64,000 nucleotides of DNA, from assembly GCF_023159225.1 (NCBI RefSeq), contig NC_063174.1:43516191-43580190 (forward strand), given 5' to 3'. The notes under the pieces were generated by a model, which did not search any database, was not told where the DNA came from, and saw only the letters and a program-made list of their open reading frames with translations. Positions within the stretch are counted from its first letter, which is position 1. Each line of letters opens with the position of its first letter. This DNA is from Perognathus longimembris pacificus. Taxonomy: Eukaryota; Chordata; Mammalia; Rodentia; Heteromyidae. The translations under genes were made by a program, and so were the position numbers. Positions 47,852 to 61,300 of the stretch are shown piece after piece.

Positions 47852-48060
47852 GGGGCTGGGAATGTGGCTTAGTGGTAGAGTGCTTGTGTAGCATGAATGA
47901 AGCTCTGGGTTTGATTCCTCAACATCACAAACAGTAAAAGCCAGATGTGGGGCTGTGACTCAAGAAGTAGAGTGCTAGCCTTGAGCAAAAAGAAGCCAGA
48001 GACAGACAGCACTCAGGCCCTGAGTCCCAAGCCCCAGGACTGGGGAAAAAAAGAAAAAAA
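47852..48060 (+). mobile_element. IDL-Geo dimeric SINE
   Basis: Older copy with a GAAAAAAAGAAAAAG tail, in tandem with a second copy at 48076. Confidence 0.87.
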
Positions 48061-48075
48061 GAAAAAGAAGGTGCC

Positions 48076-48290
48076 TCGAAGGCTGGAATGTGGCTTAGAG
48101 GTAGAGTGGTTTACCTAGCATGTATGAAGCCCTGGGTTCGATTCTTCAGTACCACATAAACAGAAAAAGCCAGAAGTGGCACTGTAGCTCAAGTGGTAGA
48201 GCGCTAGACTTGAACACAGAGAGGCTCAGGGACAGAGCCTAGGTCCTGAGGAGTTCAAACCCCTGGTCTGGCAAAATTTTTTTTTAAAAA
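48076..48290 (+). mobile_element. IDL-Geo SINE, second of a tandem pair
   Basis: Same orientation as the copy 16 bp to its left and similarly diverged. Confidence 0.85.
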
Positions 48291-48824
48291 AAGGGAGGGG
48301 AGGAGTCTTTATGAGCCCAACTAACGGAAAAGGATTTCCAGCCCTGTTCAGGGCTCAGGTGCTGGAAACTTAAGTACAAGAGACTCCAGGAGCTGAGAAA
48401 AGTGGTTAAAATCCACATCTAGAACAAGGAACAGACACAAGAAAACCTGAAATCACTTTCTCCTCCCTGAATGATTGCAGAGTACCAGGTATAGTGAGGT
48501 GACCTGGGATCGTTCCTAGAAAAACCATCCATTGGCTGTCAACCTCCAGCTAGCTATGGACTACCTTTGCCTCCAGTCCACCAATGTACAGGGAGATTCC
48601 CACATGCTGGGAGCCATGATGTATGCAGGGGCTACCAGAAATATGCCAGACATGGCCCCCTGCTCTGAGCTTATGTACCTCCTTGTACTCCTCAGAGATT
48701 ATTGGTCAGCTCCAATTCTACCACTCAAATTCGTATAATTTTCTTATCTGCTTATCTGTTCAAAAGTGACTTGTAGGAGTTACATATTTCAATTCAGGTC
48801 TCCTCAAGAGTACCTAGATCTTAA

Positions 48825-49042
48825 CCTAGCCAGACACCATCCTTGCTACCCAAGAGGCTGAGATCTGAGGATCACAGTTTAAAGCTAGCCTAGGCAGAAA
48901 AGACCCCATGAGACTCTTATCCCCAATTAACCACAGAAGTGGAACTGTGGCTCAATGTCATAGTGCCCTAGCCTTGAGCAAAAGAGCTCAGGGACAGTGC
49001 CTAGGCCCTGAGTTCAAGCCCCACGACTGACAAAAAAAAAAA
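48825..49042 (+). mobile_element. B1-Geo type SINE
   Basis: B1-like half (CTACCCAAGAGGCTGAGATC) and Geo half (GAGCAAAAGAGCTCAGGGAC...GAGTTCAAGCCCC), with an A tail. Confidence 0.82.
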
Positions 49043-50439
49043 AGTTATTAACCTTAAACAGGGGGCTCTTTCTTTCAGACATTCTAAAACTGGTGGCCAA
49101 AACTTTATGGGGTTTAAGAAAATGTAGATTAGGTGTTACAGATTCCAATATCAAAATAGTATAAGAAACACCATGGCTTATTTAACGCAAAAGACTCATT
49201 TTACGTAGTTGTCCCATTGTCCAGGTTCTAGTTTAATAAGAACTACAGAACTGTAGTATTCTGATAGGTGTCCAATGTGAGGACAATAGGGAACAAATGT
49301 GGCTCTCTTTCTTGGCTCAGTGTGAAAGCAGCAGAGATCCCTAGCGTCCATATTTCTGATAGGAAACCAGGAAGATATATGGCAGAGAGTGTGTGAGTTT
49401 TTATGGAATTTCCTCATGTGGTTATGGAAGCCAAGAAGTTTCATGTTCTACCACTTGCAATCTGTAAACTTGGGAAAACTGGTGGTAGAATTCAGTCCCA
49501 ATCCAAGGGCCTAACAACTAGGGGCATCATTGGTGGAAATCCAAGTCTAAGACCAGAGGAGACAGGATGTGTGAAACAGTGAGGTAAGAAATCAGTGAAT
49601 TTTTTCTTCCTCCACCTTCCTCAGGCCCCCAATAGGCTGGATGATGCCCACCCACAATGGGAAGGGCCATCTGAGTCCACCCATTCAAATACTAATCTCA
49701 CCCAGGAAGTACCCAACTCTTTTCCAAGGAAATTTTACAAGTCCCTTAAGAAGTAATCTTCTTAGACAAGCAGATGAACATACTTGTTGCTAAGTACTCT
49801 CCTCAGCCTGTACATATAACCTAGTTCTTGATTCCAAGATCCAGGCACCATTCTATTTTGGGAGAATATTCAGACTAACAGCTGAGGTTAAACCAGAACT
49901 GCATAGCTTCAAGAACATCAGGTAACTGTAATTATCAAGTGGCCTTAGGTAATCTTCAACTATGGCATAGTCACTGATAGGACAGATATGAATGGTTTTA
50001 AAGTTAAGAAAGATCTTTATTATATATTAACTGACATTTCCAAGATACTCAAGCATGATTTATTAATCTACCTTGGCTTTTTTATTGTGTGGTATACATT
50101 AGTCATCAGATTATATCCATTTATCTCACAATTATTTGAGATCCTATCTAGGAAAATAGAGAATGATCTACAGGCTTGTCTTGGAGTCCTATCACCGAAG
50201 AGAATAATTAAGTGGCACTCCTCCCTGCTTAGATGCAATTCCTTCTCCTATAAGGTAGGATGTGAAGAAGCAATGTGTTGCACACACACACACACAAACA
50301 TGTGTTCTGTTTATTAATCTTAAAACAATGTTCCACTTATTAATCATCACTGAACCAGGGTGGAGAATATCCAGCCCTTGTATTCATAAGACAATTTAGC
50401 ATATCACAGACATATATGCTTTTTAAAATTTATGTATTT

Positions 50440-50635
50440 ATTTTTGCCAGTCCTGGGGCTTGAACTCAGGGCGTGAGCACTGTCCCTTGCTTCTTTTTGC
50501 TCAAGGATAGCACTCTACCACTTGAGCCAAAGCACCACTTTCAGCTTTTTCTGTTTATGTGGTGCTAAGGACTCAAACAGAGGGCTTTGTGCATGCTAGG
50601 CAAGCACTCTACCGCTAAGCCACATTCCCAGCCCC
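50440..50635 (-). mobile_element. IDL-Geo dimeric SINE
   Basis: Diverged reverse dimer in the GSTZ1-TMED8 intergenic region. Confidence 0.87.
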
Positions 50636-50710
50636 ATATACTTCTTATATTCATCTACCTGAACTGATCATTTTGTAAGTCCTGTAAATGATGTTATAAA
50701 AATCTAAATA

Positions 50711-50918
50711 CTGGGGCTGGGGGTATGGCCTAGTGGCAAGAGTGTTTGCCTCGTATAAATGAAGCCCTGGGTTCGATTCCCCAGCACCACATATATAGAA
50801 ATCGGCCAGAAGGGGTGCTGTGGCTCAAGTGGCAGAGGGCTAGCCTTGAGCAAAAAGAAGCCAGGGACAGTGCTCAGGCCCTGAGTCCAAGGCCCAGGAC
50901 TGGCAAAAAAAAAAACAA
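50711..50918 (+). mobile_element. IDL-Geo dimeric SINE
   Basis: Full-length dimer with an A tail and a CTAAATAC duplication on both sides. Confidence 0.92.
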
Positions 50919-51174
50919 ACTAAATACCACTGGCAGAAAAAAAATCCCAAACTTACCTACTCCTGCTTGAATTCCAAACCCAGTTCCTGGTTCATGATAC
51001 TCTGAATTTAAATTCAGATAAAACATCTATTAGTAATCTTATACTCATTTTTTCTTAATTTTTATAATTATACTTATAGGTTATAACGTATTCATAGAAC
51101 ACCTTTCTTAAGATAAAAGAAGATGAGAGAAAACTTTAAAGTGCAAATCAGGTTCATTAAGATATAAGTCACAT

Positions 51175-52328
51175 GTTTCAGGTGCACAGTGAAAAAATTT
51201 ATTTATGACATTTCAAAAACCAGAAGAGTGACAATGCACAAAAGCATCACAAAACTGTTACATAATATAAAAACATAAGAACTGAGCTACTCAATCATAG
51301 CTCAGGATAATCAGTGTATCACAGCAACACATTCAGTACCACAGGGTAAGAAAATATGACATTTTAAAGAAAAGTCAGTCAGCAGAACATACAAAGTTAA
51401 CAACTTGGTACAAAGTCTTCACGTGGAAATCAGGTGTTGATAGCATTATTTATGAAGGGTGATACCTTAAAACAAGTTGACTATAATAAATGATCTTAGG
51501 ACTTATAATTTTGAAAAAAAGACAAAACTGATATAGTTTCCCTTCCAGACTCCTTTGATATTGTTGGTATCTGTGTGTGATTTAAAACAGTAAAGAAATA
51601 TTATCTTCATGTTGCTAGTTGCTTGCATATTTTACCAAGAACTTTTCAATCAACTCAGAGATCTGAGAATGTGGTTCCAAACAGGCCCTTCGGAAATAGA
51701 AGCTAAATGACAGAAATTGATTTAGGAAATCTTGAAGACCTCTTTGTATTCCCATTATCCTTACCCATTCTGCGTTTTTACAAGCCACTACTCTGGTTAC
51801 AAAGCATTTATAAATGCTTTTTCAAAATTATCATTACAAAGCATTCCAGCATTTCTTCTAGGAATTTCAAAACATTTCCCATTACTATTAGGGGAAAATG
51901 AGTATACCAGAGTCATGGGTCATGGAATTACTTTCTCTATATCATACCTGTTCTGTAAAATAGCTAAATAGAAATAACTGATTCATTACAAGAAAATGAA
52001 TTCACATATGGGATACTAATTGTAGAAAGGTAAACAAATTGTGTGAAAGTTGTTAGTAAGATGTACAGTTCAGGACATAAGAGAACCAAGGGAGAATGCT
52101 TTCCAAATGATTCCTGGACTGAACCTAAGGACAGTAACAACAAGATGACATACTAGACATTTCAACCCTGAGTGATAAGGAGTTTTAAGAAGAGTCTATT
52201 AAACTGACAATGAATTGAAGGTCCTTCAGTAATACTATAGTAACATTTCAACCCCAAACTTTAGAATTATTCATAATCCTATATCAGAACTTTAGCAAAT
52301 ACATACCCTTGGTCCCTGAAAGTCATTT

Positions 52329-52383
<55 letters not shown>

Positions 52384-55300
52384 TTACGCACAGACAATCC
52401 CAAATTACCTGCATAAAAGAACAGAATACTACAAAATTTCACAAAACAGCTTGTATCTTTAGTTTTCTAGGGCAACTTTTCATTCTTTCTTATAATGAGG
52501 AAGAGCCAGTGACCTTTTCTGCGACCCATGTGCCTGGGACCTAGAAAAAAAATCAAGGTATAGAATACAAACCAGATCATGAGCTAAAGCTAGGGATCAG
52601 AACTACAAAAATTTCAAAGTCACTTTCTTATCTCTGAACTATATGAGGAATGACTATTGGTCAATAAGCCACTCTCTCTGGACTGGACTTTAGGCCACTA
52701 ATTGCTTAGCTTCAAGACAAGGGATTCAAAAGAAGGGACTGTGTAGCTTCCTTGGTTCAAGCAGACAATCTCACACCTCAATAGGAGTTTGTATTATAAA
52801 TTCTGCCCTAATCTCATAGATAACTGGGATGTCATATAGGAATGTGCACAGGTGCTGGGTAGGCAAGAATGCAGAACTGTCCGTGACCATTGTCACATAC
52901 ACACAGAGCCAAAGCTGTGCCTGAAGGTATCCTCCCATTTTCCAAAACAGGCCACTAGGAACAAGTGGACCATTGGAAAGCACATCCAACTTGTGACTGG
53001 TTTTTAATACTTACTCTCTACTTCCCAAAGAGGTAAAGAGTGATGGCTCCTGGAGCACATTCAAACACACAAAAAATACAATGGCTTGCTCTCTGTAAGC
53101 AGCCTACATTCTTTATTAACAAGCTGCCCCTCACAATAGCAAGGATGTGAAATCACCTTCCTACAGACAAAGACTCACTTCCCCAACTCCTTGAAACTGG
53201 CCAGACTCTGTACTCTTCCCTCTTCTAGCAGAATTGGGCTTCTAGCATCCTATAATTTGGGACAGATGAAAATAAGTTAGTTCAAAAGATCATGAGGATT
53301 TTTTAGCCCCAAAAAGGAACTGTAAATGGAAGCTGTAATAGGGGGGAAAAAAACCAAAACTGTTTGGTTGCTGGGTATATGCTGCTCCCTTGCAGATTTA
53401 AGATGCTGGATGCAGTTGGCCTAAGTGGGACATGTGTGTTAGCCAAACATACTCTGTGCTCTGTTGTTTAGGCTCTTCCTCGATGCTGATCAAAGTGAGC
53501 CTATTTCATCCCCTTCTTGACCATAGTGAATGGCTTTAGTATTACAACTAGGACTGATTCCTTTTGGCCTCTCTCTGAACATGCTTTTCATGACATTAGA
53601 AAGTCCAAAGAACAGATTAAATCCATCTTAATTAAGGTCAAGATTACACTTAGTTGATACCACTGGAAAAGGTCAAAAGTGGACCTGAGAACTGTTCAAC
53701 AAGCACAAGCAGAAATGATAAGGCTCTGGCTTAAAGAACAACCTCAATGAACAAAATGCAAACTAAAGCACTAAAATGAAGGCAGGATAGGAACAAAATT
53801 CCCAGATTTATCCCATGGCTTTCCTTTTCTTCCTCTGTTCTCTTCTGTTTTCAATCCCATCAACTTAAAAGGCAGTTTTGAAGCAGCACAAAGCTAGCTA
53901 TGCCCTTCCCACTTCCAAAACAAATCTTTGAGGTAAATACTGGGGTCACTCATCTCCATATTTTTAACTAAAAACTTTGAGATTAAATAAGACATCTTTC
54001 AGAGAAATAGACATTAAAACTAAATATGAACACATAGACTTCAGGGCTTGACTTCCACCTAATCCTCTCAAAGACGAGGTGGGGCTCATCAAAACCAAAA
54101 TTTATATATTAATAATTTCAGTAACCTTTAAGACTTCCTTTTGCCAGAAATATTCATTCTTTCTTGTCTCTATCTGTTCATGAAGTGTTCCCATATTTTT
54201 ACCATTTCAAAGAAAGCAGATGTAGCTCCTCTATCTCTTAGGTTAAAAATAGTTTTAAAGTGCATGAATCAATTTCTTAGGAAAAAAAGTAAGAAACTAA
54301 TTTCAAGTTGCTATCTACTTCTATGGTAAAGCTTATGTTATTCTGAGGATTGAGTCTGAATACAGAGTCCTGAGGACATGTCATAAAGTGACAGATTAGA
54401 ATAAGTCTTTCCAGAGCAGCTTCACAATTAACACTCACACTGGCATACAATTAGGATAATGGCAGAGATAAAAGACAGAAGTGGGGGATACAGCATAGTC
54501 TCCAAAGATGGAGACCAATGACCACTTTGTGTGAAGGCCACCTCCTAGGTAACCCATGTTGAATAAACGGGTCTGCTAAAAAAAAGAGTCAGGGGTTCTT
54601 AACATAGGAAAGCAGTTGTTTTGCAGGGGATATTTTCTACTGGGTACTTGTCAAAAAGAACAGAAAGCTAGAATTACCTTTGTTTCAAAACAAGCAGTTT
54701 ATAACTTTAAAATTTATGTTGTGTATGTGTGTGTATGCACACTTCCCATTTGCTAAAATTTTTCATAATCAAATGTTACAAAACTTTAACACTTTAAAGG
54801 TCTTATCTAAAATCCCTCATCTCTCAAAAAAATACCAAAACAAAAAGAATTGAACAAATTTTATAACTAGCCAATCTGTGTAGAGAATTCCAATCTCTGT
54901 CCTACCAAGAACAACTTTCAAGTGGTGGTTATATTTATTTGTGTTCCAGAGAACAGGATGAAGGGAAATTATTTTCATTTCCTTGTTTGGTTCTATAAAC
55001 TTGAGCAGGGAGGGACTGATAGAAAATAGTATTTTGTCCTTTAAGTTCAATTATTTCAGCAACAATATGAGAATAGTAAACTCATAATGGAACAAAGATA
55101 CCCCACTGAAGAAGGGGGGAAAAGAGTAAATGAAATAACAACCAGAACTTAAAGAGCGACCAGATAGTAACAGACTGTCAGAAACAAGTCCCTCAGGCTT
55201 CCCTGATGCTACACAACTAAGATTCCAAGAATGTAAGTGAGGAGAATCTCATTGCAGAAATAAAAGGTGAATCAAATGTGTCATCTCCGGGAGCTTGCTT

Positions 55301-58300
55301 TGTATGGCCTGACAACTCCATTTAGAGAGGCAGTTGGAAGTCAGTAACAAATAGGAAACAAGCAAATCTTTTGTTGACTAGAAAATGGCTCAGTAGAAAA
55401 TTATTATACAAAGATATACTTAGCTAAGGCATGATCCAACTTCACTGATAGAGGAGTGGTCACTCAGCTATCTGATGGAATAAAGCACTGAAGGTTTGCT
55501 TCTCACCGCCCAAGTAGACAAGTCACTAGAACAATTTCTTATAAAGTACCTAACTTTTGGCCAGTGGACCCTCTACAAAATACATTAACAATGATAAAAC
55601 AATTGAGGACAAATACCGCTCAGAGATTGGGAGGCTGCACACAGACACCTTTGTCCTCCTACTTGGGCTGACACATGTCAACAAGACTGTTAAGGAGTCA
55701 TCTCAGTAGGAAACTCAGTGGACTCCCTGCAGTGACTACTCCAGGAGGGAGGAGAGGCTGGGTGTGAGGCATCCACACAATGAAGGAATGAGCCAAACAA
55801 ATCATCATGAAGAAGTGGCAGTGGAGGCAAGAACTTTGATGTGCCCGAACAGTAACTGGCTAGCAATCCTTCCTTGGAGAATAAATAGGAAGGTCCCTCA
55901 CCACATAAAATTCCTCATGGGGAATGCTATGCTGTGCCCAAAAAATGGACTAGGATGAAGTCATCCATCTCTGAAGGAGAAGACTCTTCCCAAAACACCA
56001 CAGGGCTGAGTTGTAGGAATGAGCATGGTCACTGCCTGAGTTCTCCTACATCTTGAAGTTCACAGAAGAGGTGGCTTCTGTGGCTTAAAGCAGATGGGAA
56101 GCCTTCTGAGAAACAGATGGAAACTGTTTCAAAGGCAAAATGGAATGCACTCAACAAACCACACAAAGTAATAAATAAGTCCATTCAATATGCAAAGAGA
56201 GTAACAAACAACACAGGAATTAGTAACAAGGAGGCACAGATGACTGAGAAGGTCCCCATCTCCTTTCTGCCTGAGGCCCTGGGGGCCACTGGCCCCAGCA
56301 CCACCTGCTCTCCATGGCCCCCTGGGCCTAAGGGGGAACAGAAAAAAAAAGGCTGTCAGCAGGGAAATGCAAGCTTTGGCCAGGTAAAGAACATTTACAA
56401 ACAGCAGCAACAGTGAAATTTCATTATTATCTTTCCTAAGAGGGACTTGGAACACCAGAAACTTCAGAAATATAGATGAGGTTCTACTGCATTTGGTTCC
56501 AAAGTAAAATTTCTGAATAACACTTCTACTGTAAACAAAACAAACAGTGGGGAATGTAGGGCATTTGTTTTTTCTTTGTAACCTTCTCTCTCAGACAATA
56601 TTCTTCCTTCTTTGATTCTACCAAAAATAAAAATAAAAGAGTAACACTTGACTTTCAAAGAAGGGGATTCTGAGGTCGTCTGAGTACCTAATTTCCACCA
56701 GTTCTTCAACTGCCTGCACCATAGTAAGGGAACTAGCTCTGGAAACAGGAAGTGATGGAGGCTGTTTTAAAACTTCTTAGGTTATATTCATCACCACTTT
56801 AGATTGCATGAAAGTTCTTGATGTATAGCAAAACCACAGACTTGGGAAAGAGAAAAGAGGATTCTAACCACCAAGGATGAGAATATCCTTCCAAGGCAGT
56901 AAGGTCTCCCAGCTGTGCTAAAGACCAAGAATACCCAGCAGGCAGGAATATGGCAGTGGTGAGAGGTTGGACAGAGATTTCTCCATCCAAGACATTGGGC
57001 TCTTTCACAGACAATGTGCTTTTCCCTCTACTGGCACCTCAAAAGTAGAGGATGGGTGCCACTAAATATATTAACATTATAGGCTCTCGAGAGGAGCAAG
57101 CAGCCATCTCAATGACAAACTTTGTATCAACACAAACTGGTTTCTACAAGACAATCTCTACCTTCTTTTAAGCTTTTGCCTGAGAGATGCCTACAGAGAG
57201 GGATTTTGCTGGAGTCTGAAGCAACAAGAGCACGAGTCAGGGACCACAGAACAGGGGCACTACACCACCACCTGCAGAAGCCAGAAGGGAAGAAAGCTAC
57301 TCGGGCTCACAGTCAGGTGTACCAAGCAGGATGTGAGGCTCAGGACCCTCACACAGAACTCTCTCCTCTTGCCCATTCACAACAAGAGGTAACCAGCTGG
57401 CAGCCTGCTCCCACCAGCAAATACAGCCTGCCCCTGGCCAGTGTCCTTCAGCTAGTGTAGTAGACATGGAAGTAGAGAGTCTTATTGCGCAGCAGAGAGT
57501 ATGAGTTGTCAAACTTGAGCAGGTAGATGCCCTCCCCAGGGTAGTCATGGCTGCCAGCCTGCACGTCTCGGTGGCTGTCCCGTCGGTAAACAGGCATGAC
57601 CTCCCCGTAGCGACCCCTCAAGGAGCTCCTGGAGCCTCTCTCCACATCTCCCACTGGGACAGGTTCTGAAGGAGCAAAAGGGAAATGTTTGCATACCAGT
57701 GCCAGAGACAGCATACAACCTAACTGAATAGGAAATCCCAGATAACTCAGAAAGCCCAGCTTTCACCCAATGGACACTATGTCTTTCCATGAGCATTTGG
57801 AAATGTGTGCCCATATTTTTGGTCATCACACTGACTAAGGAGTGATACTAACATTCAGTACTCCAGGAGTCCAGGAGTGCTAAGGTCAATATGTTACCTC
57901 TATTTTTAAAAATGGGGTGTGAGGGAAGAAGTGACTTTGTCCAAAAAGAAATGTATGTACTCATTACCTTACTTATGTAACTGTACCCCTCTGTATATCA
58001 CCTTTATAATAATAAAAAATAATTTTTTAAAAAGGAGTATCTTAGGGCTGGGAATATGGCCTAGTGGCAAGAGTGCTTGCCTCATATACATGAAGCCCTG
58101 GGTTCGATTCCCCAGCACCACATATATAGGAAATGGTCAGAAGTAGTGCTGTGGCTCAAGTGGCAGAGTGCTAGCCTTGAGCAAAAAGAAGCCAGCGACA
58201 GTGCTCAGGCCCTGAATCCAAGCCCAGGACTGGCAAAAAAAAAAAAGAAAGAAAAGTAAAAAGGAGTATCTTGCTAGGCGCGGCGCCAGTGACTCATGCC

Positions 58301-61300
58301 TATAATCCTACCTACTCAGGAGGCTGAGCTCTGAGGATCATGGTTCAAAGCCAGCCCAAGCAGAAAGTCTATGAGACACAAGAAAAGGAGAAGTGGCACT
58401 GTGGCTCAAAGTGGTAGAGTGCTAGCCTTGAGCAAAAAAGCCTAGAGACAGTGACCAGGCCCTGAGTTCAAGTACCATGACCAACAAAGGGGGGAGGGGT
58501 GTCCCATCGTAAAAGCCAAAAATGTCTGAGAAAGAGTGGCTTAGCCTAATAAGCTCCAGAAGTGCCTGGAGAGAAGATATTTAGAGGGGAGATCTAGAAA
58601 TCCTTTCATTCAGAGATAAAAATACTAGCTAACAGATGTAGGAAGTGCAGGTAAACACATTCCAACACTTTCAGTTGGCCCTGAAAGCAGCAAATAAGAC
58701 CTAAGGTTTGAAGAGGTGAAAAGAATGATTCTAAGTTCATAAGAAAAGGAAGTAATAAGGTTAAAGCTTAGAACCTACTCTTAGATTACCTCCAAAAATG
58801 CCTTAAGCCATTCTGCATAGACATTACAAATAACTATGGAAATGAAGGAAAGAGATCACTTTTTTTTTTAGGGGGTGGGGGGCCGGTCCTGGGACTTAAA
58901 CTCAGGGCCTGGGTACTGTCCCTGAGCCTTTGTGCTCAAGGCTAGCATGCTACCACTTGGAGCTCCACTTCTGGCTTTCTGTGGTCAATAGGAGATAGAG
59001 AGTTTCATGAACATTTTTTTTCCCCCCCGCCAGTTCTGGGGCTTGGACTCAGGGCCTGAGCACTCACTGATCCTAGCACTCTATGACCTGAGCCACAGCA
59101 TCACTTCTGGCCTTTTCTGTTTATGTGGTGCTGAGGAATTGCACCCAGGGTTTCATGCATGCTAGGTCTGCACTCTACCCCTAAGCCACATTCCCAACCC
59201 CTCAAGGACTTTCTTGCCTAGGCTGGCTTCAAACCACTGCGATCCTCAGATCTCAGCCTCCTGAGTACCTAGAATTATAGGTGTGAGCCATGAGAGCTTG
59301 ACTAGAAACTTTTTTTTTTTTTTTTTTTTTTTGGGGGCCAGTCCTGGGGCTTGGACTCAGGGCCTGAGCACTGTCCCTGGCTTCTTTTTGCTCAAGGCTA
59401 GCACTCTGCCACTTGAGCCACAGCGCCACTTCTGGCCATTTTCTGTATATGTGGTGCTGGGGAATTGAACCCAGGGCTTCATGTATACGAGCCAAGCACT
59501 CTTGCCACTAGGCCATTTCCCCAGCCCCTGGCTAGAAACCTTTAAAACTGCTCTGTACATGAAGTAAAAAAGAGGGAAGGAGAATGGGTACAATTAGCAA
59601 ATTATAATTATCCGGTTTTGTGTAGGCCAAGAATAAACATCCCCAAACAGAAATATAGAATAATCTCAGGCCTAGATCTAATCTGTAAAACCCAACTCAC
59701 CCACTCTCTGTTCCTATGCCCAGCCTATTCCATAGAGAGTCTGTGAAACAATTAAATGCTGGGGCTGGGGATATGGCCTAGTGGCAAGAGAGCTTGCCTC
59801 GTATACATGAGGCCCTGGGTTCGATTCCCCAGCACCACATATACAGAAAACAGCCAGAAGTGGCGCTGTGGCTCAAGTGGCAGAGTGCTAGCCTTGAGCA
59901 AAAAGCAAGCCAGGGACAGTGCTCAGGCCCTGAGTCCAAGGCCCAGGACTGGCAAAAAAAAAAAAAAACAATTAAATGCTGATTAAAAGGAAAGGACATT
60001 TCAAGTAAGGTATTAATTATCAACCCTCTCCCAGGGGCTGACTTTGGCCAGCTGAATTCTTCTTATGCGTTTGGTACAACCTAGGAAGTGATCACTGACA
60101 GATTGTGTCAGACAAGAAAACTGCAAGTATGTTCAAATTTAATTTACCTTCAATTTCTTCCTCTTCCTCGTCTTCTTCATCCTCATCCTCACTGGAATCA
60201 CTGACCTGCACAGTTATATCAGTGCTGGTGACAGGGGTCCAGTCAAAATAAACTCCAAAGCCAATGTCATAGTCATCAGTTGCAAATTCCCAGCAGACAC
60301 GCTTCCCCTTTGGGTGAGTAGGTACCCGGATGGTCACCACCTCACCACGCTTCACCACCAGACGGTTGTTCTTTTCTTTGCCCAGCTTGTTTTTGAATTC
60401 CTTCACCTTAGCAAGAGTCCAGATGCATGGAGGAGCCATCAGAGGTGGGCAGACTGAAATGACAAGACACTTTACTACTAAGAAACTATGAGGAAATGCT
60501 CTCATAGGTGGCATTTTGCTTAGGAAAATTGGCATGGTCAAAGACATTCTTCTGGCTTCTCTCATTTTTTCCCCTCAATTCATTTTTCTTTCCTACCATC
60601 TGTTTGTGTTCTTTTAAGTATTTACTAGAAACAAACAACAGCAACAAAGAACCCACTTTTTTTTTAACACTTTAAAACATCTCACCTTTCCTGTGTTCTC
60701 CCAGAAGATCTGCAGATTCCAAATCAGCTGAGAGAACGTCTATAGCTCCTGTATGCTCAGACTGGATCATAATGATGTCTCCAGATCTCTGTGGAACATG
60801 GTATCTGGCCATCTGCACAACAGAACTCTGGGTTAAAGGACAATGAGAATGACAAATTCCAACAAACCTCTTTCCTGATGAAGGCTGCCCTACTCTGCCC
60901 TGGTTTAAATGAAATTTAACATTATGCCTTCCAAGTACAAGTTGATAATAAATTGTATGTTTTAATGTCACCAGACAATGTATAAAAAGAATTGTGTGTG
61001 TGTGTGTGTGTGTCTGTGTGTCTGTGTGTGTGTCTATGTGTGTGTCCTAGGGCTTGAACTCAGGACTTGGGTGCTGTCCCTGACTTTTTCTGCCCAAGGT
61101 TAGTACCACTTGAGCCACAGCTCTACTTCTGGCTTTGTTTTGTTTTCTTTATGGGTTAATCAGAAGTAAGAGTCTCATGGAGTTTCCTGCCCAGTCTAGC
61201 TTAAAACCATGATTCTCAGATCTCAGCCTCTTGAGCAGCTAAGGATTACAGGCATGAGGCACCAGCAACTGGCTCATATTCTTTCTTCTCTCTTACAATT

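Larger units (their letters stand above)
47010..51175. other. Intergenic region between GSTZ1 and TMED8
   Basis: No gene was recognised. It holds an L1 3' end (about 47140-47420, minus), SINEs at about 47852, 48076, 48825, 50445 and 50711, and unique sequence between them. Both neighbouring genes converge on it, so it receives both 3' ends. Confidence 0.7.
51180..57447 (-). other. TMED8: Probable long TMED8 3' UTR
   Basis: About 6.3 kb after the TMED8 stop contains no recognisable lineage-specific SINE or L1, although such repeats occur every 1-2 kb on either side. It ends at a minus-strand AATAAA (51198-51203). Repeat exclusion plus the terminal hexamer suggest one long exonic 3' UTR. Nearer hexamers, for example at about 53113, could give shorter forms. 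It contains an (AT)n microsatellite and a GC-rich hairpin. Transcript data are lacking. Confidence 0.55.
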
